Source: Aplidium turbinatum
Taxonomy: Eukaryota > Chordata > Ascidiacea > Aplousobranchia > Polyclinidae
Reading direction: 5' to 3'
Length of the DNA stretch: 64,000 nucleotides
NCBI GenBank assembly: GCA_918807975.1
Contig: OU964922.1
Location: forward strand, 18,340,329-18,404,328
Shown piece after piece: positions 53,796-64,000 of the stretch. Every line of letters begins with the position of its first letter. Positions within the stretch are counted from its first letter, which is position 1. Below the pieces are notes generated by a model. That model had not been told where the DNA came from. It saw only the letters and a list, made by a program, of their open reading frames with translations, and ran no database searches. The position numbers were made by a program, and so were the translations under genes.

Positions 53796-54505
53796 TAAAT
53801 CAAATGTAGTTATTACTATCTGAAGCCTTTACAAATTGTTTCACCTAACGGATCATCAGAAGGTCTGTAAAAACATGTAAACAGTAAAGAATCGATAATT
53901 CTGAAAAGATATTAAATATTACAACTGTAATTTAATCTGCCAAAAAAAATCTCTAAACCTGTACTTCCTGAGGAGATATTAAATATTACAACTGTAATTT
54001 AATCTGCAAAAAAAACCTCTAAACCTGAATTCCTGAAAAGATATTAAATATTATAACCGTAATCCAATCTGCAGAAAAAAAAACTCCAGAATTACTAAGG
54101 ACAGCCTCCATCCGCCACGATAAAGTTTCAATCAATTTGTCCCAATGGAAATTTCCATTGGGACAAATTGATTGAAACTTTATCGTGGCGGATGGAGGCT
54201 GTCCTTAGTAATTCTGGAGTTTTTTTCTGCAGATTGGATTACGGTTATAATATTTAATATCTTTTCAGGAATTCAGGTTTAGAGGTTTTTTTTGCAGATT
54301 AAATTACAGTTGTAATATTTAATATCTCCTCAGGAAGTACAGGTTTAGAGATTTTTTTTGGCAGATTAAATTACAGTTGTAATATTTAATATCTTTTCAG
54401 AATTATCGATTCTTTACTGTTTACATGTTTTTACAGACCTTCTGATGATCCGTTAGGTGAAACAATTTGTAAAGGCTTCAGATAGTAATAACTACATTTG
54501 ATTTA
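53796..54505. repeat. 710-bp near-perfect palindrome with tandem sub-repeats
   Basis: The two arms (53796-54151 and 54152-54505) are reverse complements with no spacer. The centre is CAATGGAAATTTCCATTG. By eye the only difference is an A run of 9 against a T run of 7. Each arm has three imperfect direct units of ~60 bp built on GATATTAAATATTACAAC and TGTAATTTAATCTGC. A direct repeat TTTAAATATGTTCTA lies just outside (53782 and 54574). Confidence 0.9.
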
Positions 54506-55343
54506 ATTCGCTCTGCTTTGCCTTTTTGCTTGGCATTGAGCACTTTTTGTAGTATTAATAGTTTTCATTGTTTTAAATATGTTCTATGTAAATACTAAGC
54601 TCCTAACATTCCTTTTTGAGCTGAAGTAGTTGGAGAGATAGAAGAAAGTTTACGTAGTTAGAGTTTGAGACCGACCGAACTTCGATTTCGGCACCGACAA
54701 ACGTTTTTTTTTTTTACTTTCACAATTTATAAGAATGTTTTTTTATTAATTCAAATTGTGAAATCATGGTCTGGTTAGTTTACATCACGTGATGTGAAGT
54801 TTGCAATTTGAATCGATTCTGACAAACTCTAATTTCCTTTCGAAGTTTGTTTTTAAACTTAGTGACGACCGACTGAAGACAAAATGTTTTGTGTTGTCGT
54901 CTCTGTTTGCTTACATTTTTGCTTGAATGAATTGTTGCTTCAGTTTTCACTATTTGGGATCTTTGGTAACATTTTTGCTGTATTTGATGCTAAAAGCTAC
55001 ATTACTAATAAGTTATTACTACAAATGATGATGATTACTACAACGTACTTTGCAGTAACATGTGTGTCGAAGCAAACGACTGGATCGTTGCCGTTTCCAA
55101 ATGAAATGAAACAACCCAACTTTGTATGAACATTATGTGGCATCTAAACTTTATGTTTAATTGATAAGATATATCGTAGCATGTTGCCATTTCTTGCTGT
55201 TTGTTATTTGACGTTGTATTACCGTCAGAACATTTGAAGTATGGATATTTACTGTTCTGATTTATATCCACAAATATCTAGATCAGTTGATTTTGTTACA
55301 TAGCTTGCTGTTTTTCATTTCATTTTTGTCAAAAGTCAACTTG
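54506..55343. other. non-coding, no gene
   Basis: Includes an open stretch at 54884-55129 with no recognisable domain. Nothing supported. Confidence 0.4.
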
Positions 55344-55859
55344 TAGGGGAGATGCGGGAGAGTTGAGCCAATTTTTGCTTTTGAGCCCATATTTCCGATT
55401 GTATGGTTGCTGGTCCAAATGTTATGTGCTTATGTTGAAGTAGAACCAATTGGCTTCCAATCACTCTGATTAAATGTTAGTCAATATCAAACGTATTTTC
55501 AGAATTTAACTTTAAAAAAGTTTTGCCAAATGGCTCAACTCTCCTGCACCTACAGGAGAGTTGATCATAGGGTTAAGGAGAGTTGAACCGGATAAGGAGA
55601 GTTGATCCATGTAATGTAGAAGTTCAAAGTTAGAGTAGCAATGTTCGGCGAAAGCTGCATAAACCTTGTGAGTCATAATTTGTGCTTTCGACAAACAATC
55701 AGTGCAGTTAAGAATGACTTTTTCTGTTAAACAGTAACCTATCTGTAAGCCTAAAGTACTGTATATTTATGCACCACAGAATTTTATGAGTGCAGACTTT
55801 TTTAAAAGAAAACATCAAGCTTGTAAGCAGTATGCCATAAAATACACCCGGATTTCTAC

Positions 55860-56385
55860 TCGTAGTAGGCTAGCTCTGAAGAAGATCTCCAGCGTGCTGC
55901 TGAAGCAAATAAACGTGGCACCTGGATTCGATCAGCTGCAAACGAATTTGGGGTCAACAACAGGTCCACTTTAGAGTGATATATTAAGAAACGCTAAGAA
56001 AAACGTCATGACAATTTTGGATATAAGAAATGTAAAACAGCTAATATGATATTTACAATGGAAATGGAAACCGAGCTAGCCGATCACGTGAAAGACTTGG
56101 CCTCTATCTATTATGGCTGATCAAAAGACAAATGTCGCATGCTTGCCCACGAATTTGCTGTGAGAAGTAACGTTGTTATTCCCGATAGCTGGAGAGAGGA
56201 CAAGAAAGCAGGACAAAGCTTCTGGTTGGGATTCAAAGATCGCCAACAGTTGTCGATACATAGCCTATACTCCTGAAGCGACATGATTAGCAAGGGCAAC
56301 AGCATTTAATAGATACACTGTTGGTACCTTCTTCGATAAACTTGCAACTGAATGGATTGCTATCATTTCCAGCCACAAGACATAT
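55860..56385 (+). pseudogene. pogo-type transposase, N-terminal DNA-binding part
   Basis: + strand pieces: GTWIRSAANEFGVNNRSTLE, a helix-turn-helix of the Psq kind, then MEMETELADHVKDLASIYYG and HEFAVRSNVVIPDSWREDKK, then SFWLGFKDRQQLSI, the CENP-B type domain order of pogo/Jerky proteins, and finally FFDKLATEW. Several frame breaks. The DDE domain that should follow is missing; the frame ends where mariner sequence begins. Confidence 0.72.
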
Positions 56386-56390
56386 AGACT

Positions 56391-57300
56391 ACGGTGCTGT
56401 ATTTAGGAAAAACAAGTTTTACTCAATGTGTCCGCCATTTGCGTCGATAACAAGTCGGAGACGCTTCGAAAAGGACCTGTAAGAGTCACGAATTACTCTT
56501 TGAGGTATTTAGGTCCATTCTTTTTTCAGATTAGCCTTTAGCGCTTCCAAACTTTGGTTGTGTTTAGTCGAAACCTTGTTCTCCAGGTAAGACCAGATAG
56601 CAAAGTCTAGGGGGTTCAGGTCTGGGCATGAAGGAGGCCATTCTTCCTTGGAAATGAAGAACGGCACATTATAGCTGAATGCCAGTTTTGCGTTCTCTTT
56701 GCTCCACGTGAAGGGACAGAATCTTGTTGGAATGACCAGTTAAGTTTTTTTGAAGTGTTTCTTTGCCCAAGGCAACAATGAACCCTCAAGAATATCATTT
56801 CAGTAGTTTTCTGGGTTCAATTTTACTCCTTGGTCCACAAAAATCAATGGATTCCTTCCTGCTGATTCGTTGACTGCGGCCCACACCATAACTGCTTTTG
56901 CCGCCCCTTGTCTCCGAGTGACTACCCGAGGTTCCATGTAGCCTAACCATTTCTTGACCAAACACGATCATTTTGACTGTTAAAATGATGCTAGACATCA
57001 AATTTCTTCTCATCGCTGAACACAAGGTTTGGCAGCGTACCTCCTTCAATGCGTGAGAGCAGAATTCTGGCTCTGGAGAGACGTTTCTCAATAGTATTGA
57101 CATTTAGCAACTGTTTCTTCATGTATTCAAATGGGCTCATCTTCAAATCTTTCTTGAGAACTGTGAACATGGTTCCATAGGCCACGTTCGCCTTCTTTGC
57201 CAGTTTTTGAATTGGATCTCTTGTAACGTTAATTGTTGATGACCCTTGTAATAGATAAGCCGTTAGGTTAGCTAGGCTATTCAATCACAGTATAACAAAT
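56391..57300 (-). pseudogene. Tc1/mariner transposase, inserted in the pogo-like element
   Basis: Minus-strand frame: DPIQKLAKKANVAYGTMFTV (helix-turn-helix), RARILLSRIEGGTLPNLVFS then DEKKFDV with the first catalytic Asp, then after frame changes WSFQQDSVPSRGAKRTQNW with the second Asp, and EEWPPSCPDLNPLDFAIWSY with the third acidic region, ending IDANGGHIE. This is a nearly full-length mariner-class transposase with at least two frame breaks. The left end is near 56391; the right end and the TIRs were not defined. Confidence 0.85.
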
Positions 57301-57968
57301 AAATCAGCAAAGATAGCTTGAGCTCTTTTGTAGAACTCACCACAATGCCTGAAATATTCGCATGATTGGCTAGACTGTTTTAACAAATAGGTTGAAGCAA
57401 AAGTCCAGTTGCTTTGATATTTTTGCTTTAATAATTAACTGTTGCAAGCAAGTAGGGCTATAGGCCTATCGTTTTTAAGCATAAAACAATAATTTAAACG
57501 CTAGAATTGTAGATTTGAGAAAAAAAAATTTCATTAAATAAAAGGGAGAGTTGAGCCATGTGGTTTAACTCTCCTTGACGTGGTGGTTCAACTCTCCTAA
57601 TTGTAGCCATTTTATATTTAGCGTGGATTTCTTCAAAACGCTTTTAAGAAGTTGCATGGTAATTGTTGCATACAATCACCTTTTCCAAAGGTACCCTGCA
57701 CTATATTTGTAATTTAAATATCTTTTATGGATCTAGAGTTATTTAAGCAAATGCTGAAATTTGTCAAACCTACTTTTTGATACATTTTTTGCATTTTCAA
57801 AGATAACTTTCCGTTGCTATATCGTGAAGCCTTCTTGATTACAATGAAGCTGTAACATTGTTTTTTCATACCACTAGTGACAGTAGAGTGCAATTGTGTT
57901 AAACAGAATTTCTGCTAGAGGTGGTGGTTCAACTCTCCCTGTGCCTCAACTCTCCTGCATCTCCCCTA

Positions 57969-58890
57969 CATCACTGCTTGGTTTATTTTGCAAAGTTATG
58001 TGCAAAGCTATGTATTCACAGCAAACTTCAACCCTTTTTCACGTTGATTCAACGTCTGCAGAATTACTGTAAAAGTGGCAAAAGTGGAAGTTTCCTATCA
58101 ATGATACTTGTAAGTAAAAAGATATCAACAAGGGTGCGGGTTTGATATCAAATACCACATTAACCCTTACTTTCTGATGCTAGAGCTGAACATTAAGTAA
58201 CAGCTTAATTCCATGAAAGATGTATACAGTTTTGGTGTACCATTGGTGTATCGTTTGATTTAAAGTATGACCTTGACCGTTGACACTGAACTTTTTGTGG
58301 CGCAAACCACACTTAGGGCATTGTCTCGCTAAAAATACCACATTGCCCAACACCAGCACAAATTGCTACATTATCAAAAGTGAAGATGGTTTGGTAATTG
58401 CCGAAAAACTTTTTTGGAGTTAGAATGTAACTTTCTGAGTAGGTCGGTGTAGACTTGGATTTGGAGTTTTTCGCATTTTTGTATTTTTAAGACATAGAAG
58501 CATTAAAAATCCAGACTAAATTTGAATGTAAAAAGTAAGTATTGTGCGAAAAACGTAGTTAACATATGACAATTTAGAAGAAGGTTTGATGAAATATTTA
58601 ACCCAGTCAGTATTTGAATATCGTGATTAAAGTATGTTAAATGTTGATGGTTAATTAGATGTTTAACGTTTATAAATGTTACCAAGTCTGATACGGTATA
58701 TTTCATGCAACTCCTGTCAAAAGAAATTTCTTCCTTTTGTTTGTGGCATATTTATGACCTTCAGTGAATTATATACCGTACCCCTGAAGTGTTGAGTCGT
58801 TATTGTATGCAGGAATGCTTTTACTCTTGGTGTCATTAAACGTCAACGATTGCAATGTTTTTGTCGCTGAAAATCAATTACGTGGTATTG
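57969..58890. other. non-coding; one hairpin-family relic
   Basis: GTTGATTCAACGTCTGCAGA at about 58043 is half of the 88-bp hairpin element with TTTTTCAC beside it. No gene. Confidence 0.45.
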
Positions 58891-58894
58891 CATT

Positions 58895-59035
58895 GCACCA
58901 AGTGGAGGGAGTGCTCATGTCCGAGTCAATGGACTGTGGTTCGATACCTCATTCGATCACATGAATGAGTGGATTTAAATAGCACGCCTCTGTGACAGAG
59001 GAAAGATATCGTATGTTTTATTTCAAGATCAAGCA
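58895..59035 (+). mobile_element. tRNA-derived SINE relic 1
   Basis: A-box-like CCAAGTGGAGGGAG and B-box GGTTCGATACC at about 58938, spaced as in tRNA-derived SINE heads. A 141-bp unit with a short unrelated tail. It is not a functional tRNA by eye. Confidence 0.5.
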
Positions 59036-59087
59036 ACAAACATTATGTGGAATGAATGATGAACTCATAAATCGGATTTGGTAACTA

Positions 59088-59275
59088 AGTGGTAATAGAG
59101 TGTCCGCCCATGAAGCGGTAGGAAATAAGCATGGGTTCGTTTAGGTTCGATACTCGGTCGAGTCATACCAAAGACATTAAAAGTGGTAACTAAACTTAAT
59201 TTTTGCTTGGCACTCTGACTCAACGTTCAACAAACTCTGCAAAAGAATAGGTCCGGGATCAGGACAATAATAATA
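59088..59275 (+). mobile_element. tRNA-derived SINE relic 2
   Basis: A-box-like AACTAAGTGGTAATAGAG and B-box GGTTCGATACTC at about 59151, then TCGAGTCATACC. Related in layout to relic 1 about 190 bp upstream, in the same orientation. Confidence 0.5.
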
Positions 59276-61435
59276 ATGTTAAGAATGTCCACTTGAAATA
59301 CTTCTGTTTTCAAAATGTGATTGCAATTTAAAGGAATAGCCGTGACATTCCAAGATGCGTCAGTAATGAAGTATTTACAAACGCATTTATGACATCATCG
59401 TCTTCAGAAAATTATGGCCAAAAAAATCTTTGACGAAAAAAAGTAATAAAAAAGGAGTAGCTGGTAATGAATTTCTAATATTTTTGCCTACTTTTGTTGT
59501 GTATAACTAAACCTAATTGGGTTGTATCGAGCAAAACCAGGTTACCATCGACTCGGGAAAAGCACTCACTTTAATAACCAGTCTATTTTTCAATTTGAAG
59601 GCATAACGTTGGACCAGCTCAAAGCTCGACGTAGAGACTAGCCTACCTTCTTTTTGATCGCAATCTGTTTAAGTTATTCAAACTTTGGTTGACAACATTG
59701 TGTGTTTATTTTTTATATTTAAGTATAAGAATGATTTTTATGTGGTAACATTTATTATTTGATGTCTAAGGTATGTTTATATTTTTATAAGGGATATCTA
59801 GAGAAGGGGATATGAAGGCTCGCAGCGATTGCCTTATTCTCATGGCACTACCAGGGCGGTAGTTTGTAGCCTACTGCTTTAAACATGTGGTTCTTTTTAA
59901 AATCGTAGAAAGTTTTGTAGTGCAGCTGGTACAATGAGCTACAGAAAACAGTTAGCAAATGTTACGTAGAGTATATTTAAAGAATACTTGTTTACAAAGA
60001 CAGTTGAAAAGTTACCCGTAAGCTGTTTTTTTTTAACAAAGCCTTTGCAGGAGGTTAGATGTAAAGCAAGTATATGGATAGTTGAATTAACAAGCAACCA
60101 CGAGCATGCTGTGATTATCCAGGTATGGTGCAGACATGTTGCACTGGGGCTTGGCAGAGAGTGGGGTGAAATGCAGACGGCAGCCCACATTATCAAGATT
60201 GCCGGCTATGCAGACTACCTCATGGTATGGAAGGCCTAGTTTCCATCGATGACGACACCAGGCAGTGGCTAACCAACGGATGCCCTGACATACAGCGACA
60301 ACACGAGAGAAGAATGCAAGTTATCATAACAAGATTTATTAAATTACAATCGGTGCCAGTTGTCATTTTACGATAAACACAGATTATTTACGATAAACAA
60401 AAGCCCTTCTATTGTCAGACGTAATAAAAACCTTCGTTTTCCCTTATTTAGATGTCCCTAATTTTTATTAATATTAAGGCTGTCTGACCTGATGAAATTC
60501 TATCTATCTAATTTAACTGTCTGACTTCACTATTAGCACTCAATTGTTACCGTATTCGAATTATAATTTTTAATTATCAGAATGTGTTCGTATCAGTGAC
60601 GATCGGTGAGGGAAAGCAGTGCTTACCTGAGCGAAAACTATGCAAAATATAATGACTGAATTCTAGGTTTAACTTCTTATTATTTTTATCAAGTCTATTT
60701 TAACTTGAAAATTACTGTGTTCGTGACTAGAATTACTCGTAACGCTTGTGAGTAGTCTAAGTCCTCACCAAACCGCATTTCTTGCCTATAAATGCCAATT
60801 AACGCAAACGCTTTTGTCAGAAACCATCACTGAAGCTCCAGGAAAATCAACTTTCAAAATTGCTTACCCTACATTGAAAAACGCCTTCGTTTTATCCAAT
60901 CCTCAATCGTTTTGCAAAACGACACCAGCTGCTTAGCCAATCAGATGTGTTATCTGGTGTTATTGTTAAAGTTGCTTTCCCAGTGACGTCAATGCGTATC
61001 TCATAGCGGCTGCTTTTGGTTTCAGGCGAAAGGAATACAGCCTCTACGCATGAGTGATTTTCGGGCTTGTAACTATAGGCTACTGAGTACGCTGAAAATA
61101 AAGCTGGTTCTCTTACCAAACAAAACATAGATTCTACAATAAGACATGCAATTCCAAAGGGTACATTAACCAACCAGTACTGAAACAGCACAAGTGTTTT
61201 TTAAATTCTTTGGGTCAATAGACTGACATCACACGTTCAGAGCAAACATACTTTTCTTCAAGAATGGACTAGCTTAATTTATAGGCTAATTATTTGCTCT
61301 TTACTATTGCACCAGTCCAATGCATGTCGTAGCCTAAATGCTTACAGATGACATTGACAATAAGTTTTTGTGCTCAGTCTAAAAAAGCAGCCAACATTCT
61401 AGACTAGTCCCAGTTTGATTGATTGATTGAACCTT
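59276..61435. other. non-coding, no gene recognised
   Basis: A GC-richer block at about 60040-60310 (an open frame with VWCRHVALGLGREWGEMQ) looks like an eroded repeat of unknown family. Two ACGATAAACA copies lie at 60370 and 60390. No host exon is supported. Confidence 0.4.
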
Positions 61436-61439
61436 TATC

Positions 61440-61650
61440 CTCGGACTCGGAAAGTCCGAAGATTTTGTTTTGAAAATGCTCTCAGAGCGCACCAAATTGG
61501 AAGTGTTTTTCAAAATTTTCTGGGGGAGGCCCCCCAGATCCCCCGCTGGAAGTGTTGCCTTCGGCAACACGCCTTCGGGCTTCGCCCGACGGTTACGCCC
61601 CTCGTGCCTACTACCTTGCTGCAACATATTTCCAAGTTGCTTTCCCAATG
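61440..61650 (-). mobile_element. MITE related to the inner TAGCCAGG element, inverted
   Basis: It shares the block AATGCTCTCAGAGCGCACC / CAAATT and the GGGGGAGGCCCCCCAG region with the reverse complement of 7650-7735. A GC-rich end with hairpins (GTTGCCTTCGGCAACAC, GGGCTTCGCCC) follows at 61553-61592. Boundaries approximate. Confidence 0.65.
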
Positions 61651-63460
61651 GTTTAAGCCATCGAACGTCACTGGTTCGTATCATATTGTAGGTTTATAAC
61701 AAAAATGAATTTAACCCTTACGAGGTTGGGCTCCCTGGAGTCTTGCTCAGTTTGGGGGGGGGCTGTCGATTCTTCTTATGCTTTAGGAGTGATATCTCTG
61801 TTATTTTTTAAGGTACGGCTTCAAACTTTGGGATTCACTTTGTAAAATTATTCACGCTGAGCATATCCGAAAATTAAACCTATGTGAATTTTAGAACTGC
61901 TCATAGACGTTGAAATGTTGAGGTGACTTATGACTTTTGGATTATTTTGCGATTAAAGCAATTGTAGCGTGAGTTTACACATTATTTTTTGGTAGAGTAA
62001 TGAAGAACATGCATTGCCATGTTGTGATTAAATTTTTTTTACATAATCTCAATTTGAATCTATATTTTTCATGCAAAATAATAACTTTTCCCACGCTCAA
62101 AATAAAGCTCGCTTCTTGACTAAAAGAACAATGCTTCATCAATTACATGCAGTAATGAGATTTCTGAACGCGTGTCACACCAATTTGGATTATGATCTTG
62201 TGACCTCGGTTCCAAGAACAGCAACTCCTACGCTTTATTAACAAATGTAGACCAGCTGAAGAAGCAGGGTGGCGTTTATCAAATACTATTATGTAATCCA
62301 CGAAACGAATGGAAGATCATGCAACAAAAAAGCGGTTTAAATGCAATGTATTGTAGTTGCAACAGCGTCTCTCAATGTAAGTTCAATGTGAACTCGGCTA
62401 CATACAAGGCTAGTACTAGGAGTAAGATTACCCGATAAAGTCGATGATGCTTTACATAAACAGAAGTCAGAAAGAAATTCAAAATAAAACAGTTACGGTT
62501 CATTAATTAACAGAACGTCACAACGCTTTTCATCAAAAGGAAAATCTGTAATGCCTCGGGTCATTTTCTTGTGGATTCAATAAGCTCTCTAAGATTCATA
62601 TGCCACACACTAAAATCCAAACAATATTTAGATTTATTCAAAGTAGTATTTATTATGCGTCAAATCATTGTGAACCTGGAGAAATACTTTACAAAGAATC
62701 AGCTGCCTTTTTTTTTGCCTAATGGGCGTTTATGCGATAAAAATGTCAGTTTGGCAGCAAAATATTGATAAGTATTTTGATTTGGTTACAGCAATACCGG
62801 ACTGCAGCAATTGGCACAAGGCTCTTGCAGCAACGTTTTTCAACTTGATTCAATGGTAAAGCAACCTGTGTTCTGTCAGGTTATGTACACACAAATTCAG
62901 AAATATTTAGGAATATGCAATGAGGCACATTGAAATTACAAGTGGCTGCACATTTACAGTTCGATAATACGAGAAATTGAATACAACGCTAATACAATCA
63001 TTTCGACGTGGATTCAACATTGCAAGACGATGTAAACATGCGCGGGTTTGCAATTAGATTACTTCTCTTCTGTCCTTGTTTGTATAAAAGTCATAAAATC
63101 AGTCGTTGTATCCGTGCTAAAATTCAGCTATGCTCAAACCGCATTATATTGATATTTTCTAAATAGAAAATGGATTTATAAAATATGAATACAATACTGT
63201 TTCAGCATATAAAAATGCTGAATTTTACATCGAGTATTACGATTAGTTTTATGACCCACTTTTTATACAAAAAAGGATAGATGATTTTGATAAACAATCT
63301 AATTGCAAAACCGCACATGTTTACAAGTATTCAACGTCTTGATATGTTGAATCAACGTAAAAATAGCTATCTGTCTAATAAAAGGAAAAAAGGAAAATCT
63401 CTCATTGAGCTCCGCGTTTTATTTAGGCTGTGGTTGAAGCCAAAGTTTATAAAACCGCAA
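61651..63460. other. non-coding; two hairpin-family relics
   Basis: Relics of the hairpin core are at about 63003 (GTGGATTCAACATTGCAAG) and 63328-63362 (TATTCAACGTCTTGATATG then TTGAATC). Nothing coding is supported. Confidence 0.45.
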
Positions 63461-64000
63461 TCATTCAAATAGTTTATTCTGCGCAAAAGCAAACTTGACA
63501 TACTCGTATGGAATGTGCAGGGCATAAAGGCTTTTCACAGCATTGACATTGGCCACGGTTTTTTGGTAGTTTATTTTTTGTGGCTTTGGCACCTTCTCAA
63601 TAAGCAAACGCAGTAGTTGTCCACCGTGGGGACTTCGCTTTGCACGTGAATGAACCAACCCATCCTTTGGTCGATGATATCGGTGCCACCCTTTGTGAAG
63701 TCGTAAAGCTTATACAAGCCTGGCTTCTTTTTGCCGTCATCCTTGGTAATCCCCAATAGAGGTTGCATGGTCGTCAACATCAACACATTCCGCATGCCAG
63801 AATTCTTCGTTTTTACTACATAAGAATGTAGGCTGAGATCAGCCTCACTCGTCTGCCAATAAATTTTGTACGAAGATTTCTCCCTACCACTCACTTGCTT
63901 CACTTCCAGGGGTATTCTTCTACGTATAGCGTTGAGGGTTCCAGCTGACGTTATACCCCTGTCAAGCAACCACTGCGCGAGTGGTATGGAGGTGTAAAAG
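63461..64000 (-). pseudogene. piggyBac transposase, C-terminal part, runs off the window
   Basis: Minus strand: LAQWLLDRGITSAGTLNAIR, then SSYKIYWQTSEADLSLHSYV, NVLMLTTMQPLLGITKDDGK and LYKLYDFTKGGTDIIDQRMG. The KGGTDIIDQ motif holds the third catalytic Asp of the piggyBac DDD triad. About 30 residues later the frame slips: the expected W-T-x-A-F region is read in another frame up to about 63461, so the copy is broken. The N-terminal two thirds lie beyond position 64000. Confidence 0.88.

Larger units (their letters stand above)
55346..57966 (+). mobile_element. pogo-like DNA transposon, TIR GGGGAGATGCGGGAGAGTTG, TA TSD
   Basis: TIRs GGGGAGATGCGGGAGAGTTG and (rc) GGGGAGATGCAGGAGAGTTG are flanked by TA on both sides (55344-55345, 57967-57968). 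AGGAGAGTTGA units are repeated subterminally at 55540-55600 and 57545-57600. The + strand has the N-terminal part of a pogo-type transposase; the catalytic half is absent, and a mariner copy lies at about 56391. Confidence 0.85.

Noticed and set aside
58900-59175. Two possible tRNA genes
   Set aside because: A and B boxes are present but stems do not pair over a full tRNA; SINE heads explain them better.
59988-60239. Open frame with VWCRHVALGLGREWGEMQ
   Set aside because: Composition and context suggest an eroded repeat; no family could be named, so no gene call was made.

Overview
The window is a piece of an invertebrate animal genome. It is AT-rich, has spliceosomal GT-AG introns, and most of its length is transposable elements. 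Nothing prokaryotic is present. The mix of TEs and the intron style would fit a tunicate or another marine invertebrate, but the sequence does not fix the species.

One host gene fills most of the window on the + strand, from about 2.46 kb to 51.87 kb. Thirteen exons with fully compatible phases encode the last 631 residues of a BAR + RhoGAP + proline-rich protein of the ARHGAP17/ARHGAP44 (RICH) family. The first BAR exons are not recognised and probably lie upstream. The exons are 69-481 bp and two of the introns are very long: intron 1 (about 18.9 kb) and intron 9 (about 11.7 kb). Both were inflated by nested transposons.

Layout. 0-2.4 kb: a short tandem duplication, a foldback-element fragment and the 3' end of a Gypsy-type LTR fossil. 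2.67-4.93 kb: a composite DNA element with about 320-bp terminal inverted repeats (TIRs) and a perfect 8-bp target duplication (TSD). 5.18-14.54 kb: a DNA transposon on the minus strand, tentatively Academ-like. It encodes an XPG/FEN-like nuclease and a Cys-rich tail, and is split by at least five later insertions nested up to three deep inside it. 14.8-21.1 kb: a LINE tail split by a 5.8-kb foldback element with inverted arms of about 850-930 bp. 23.9-26.5 kb: a hAT element with a TA-flanked MITE and a SINE-like unit inside. 27.4-29.8 kb: two more foldback elements. 37.9-47.4 kb: one LINE broken apart by a hAT-type MITE, two hAT elements (one inside the other) and another foldback element. 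After the gene: a 710-bp almost perfect palindrome (53.8-54.5 kb), a pogo-like element with a mariner copy inside (55.3-58.0 kb), tRNA-type SINE relics, a MITE, and a piggyBac transposase that runs off the window end.

The main novelty candidate is the foldback family. Its ends are tandem copies of a short unit around CCGAATCGGACT, its tips are GGGTCTGCTACTATTCGG and CGGAATGGCCCGTTTCGG, and its TSDs are 9 bp. At least five complete copies and one fragment are present, from 0.3 to 5.8 kb. The largest has taken up a LINE reverse-transcriptase fragment and carries part of it in both inverted arms. A second candidate is an 88-bp hairpin repeat whose mobility is supported by an empty site in a sister copy.
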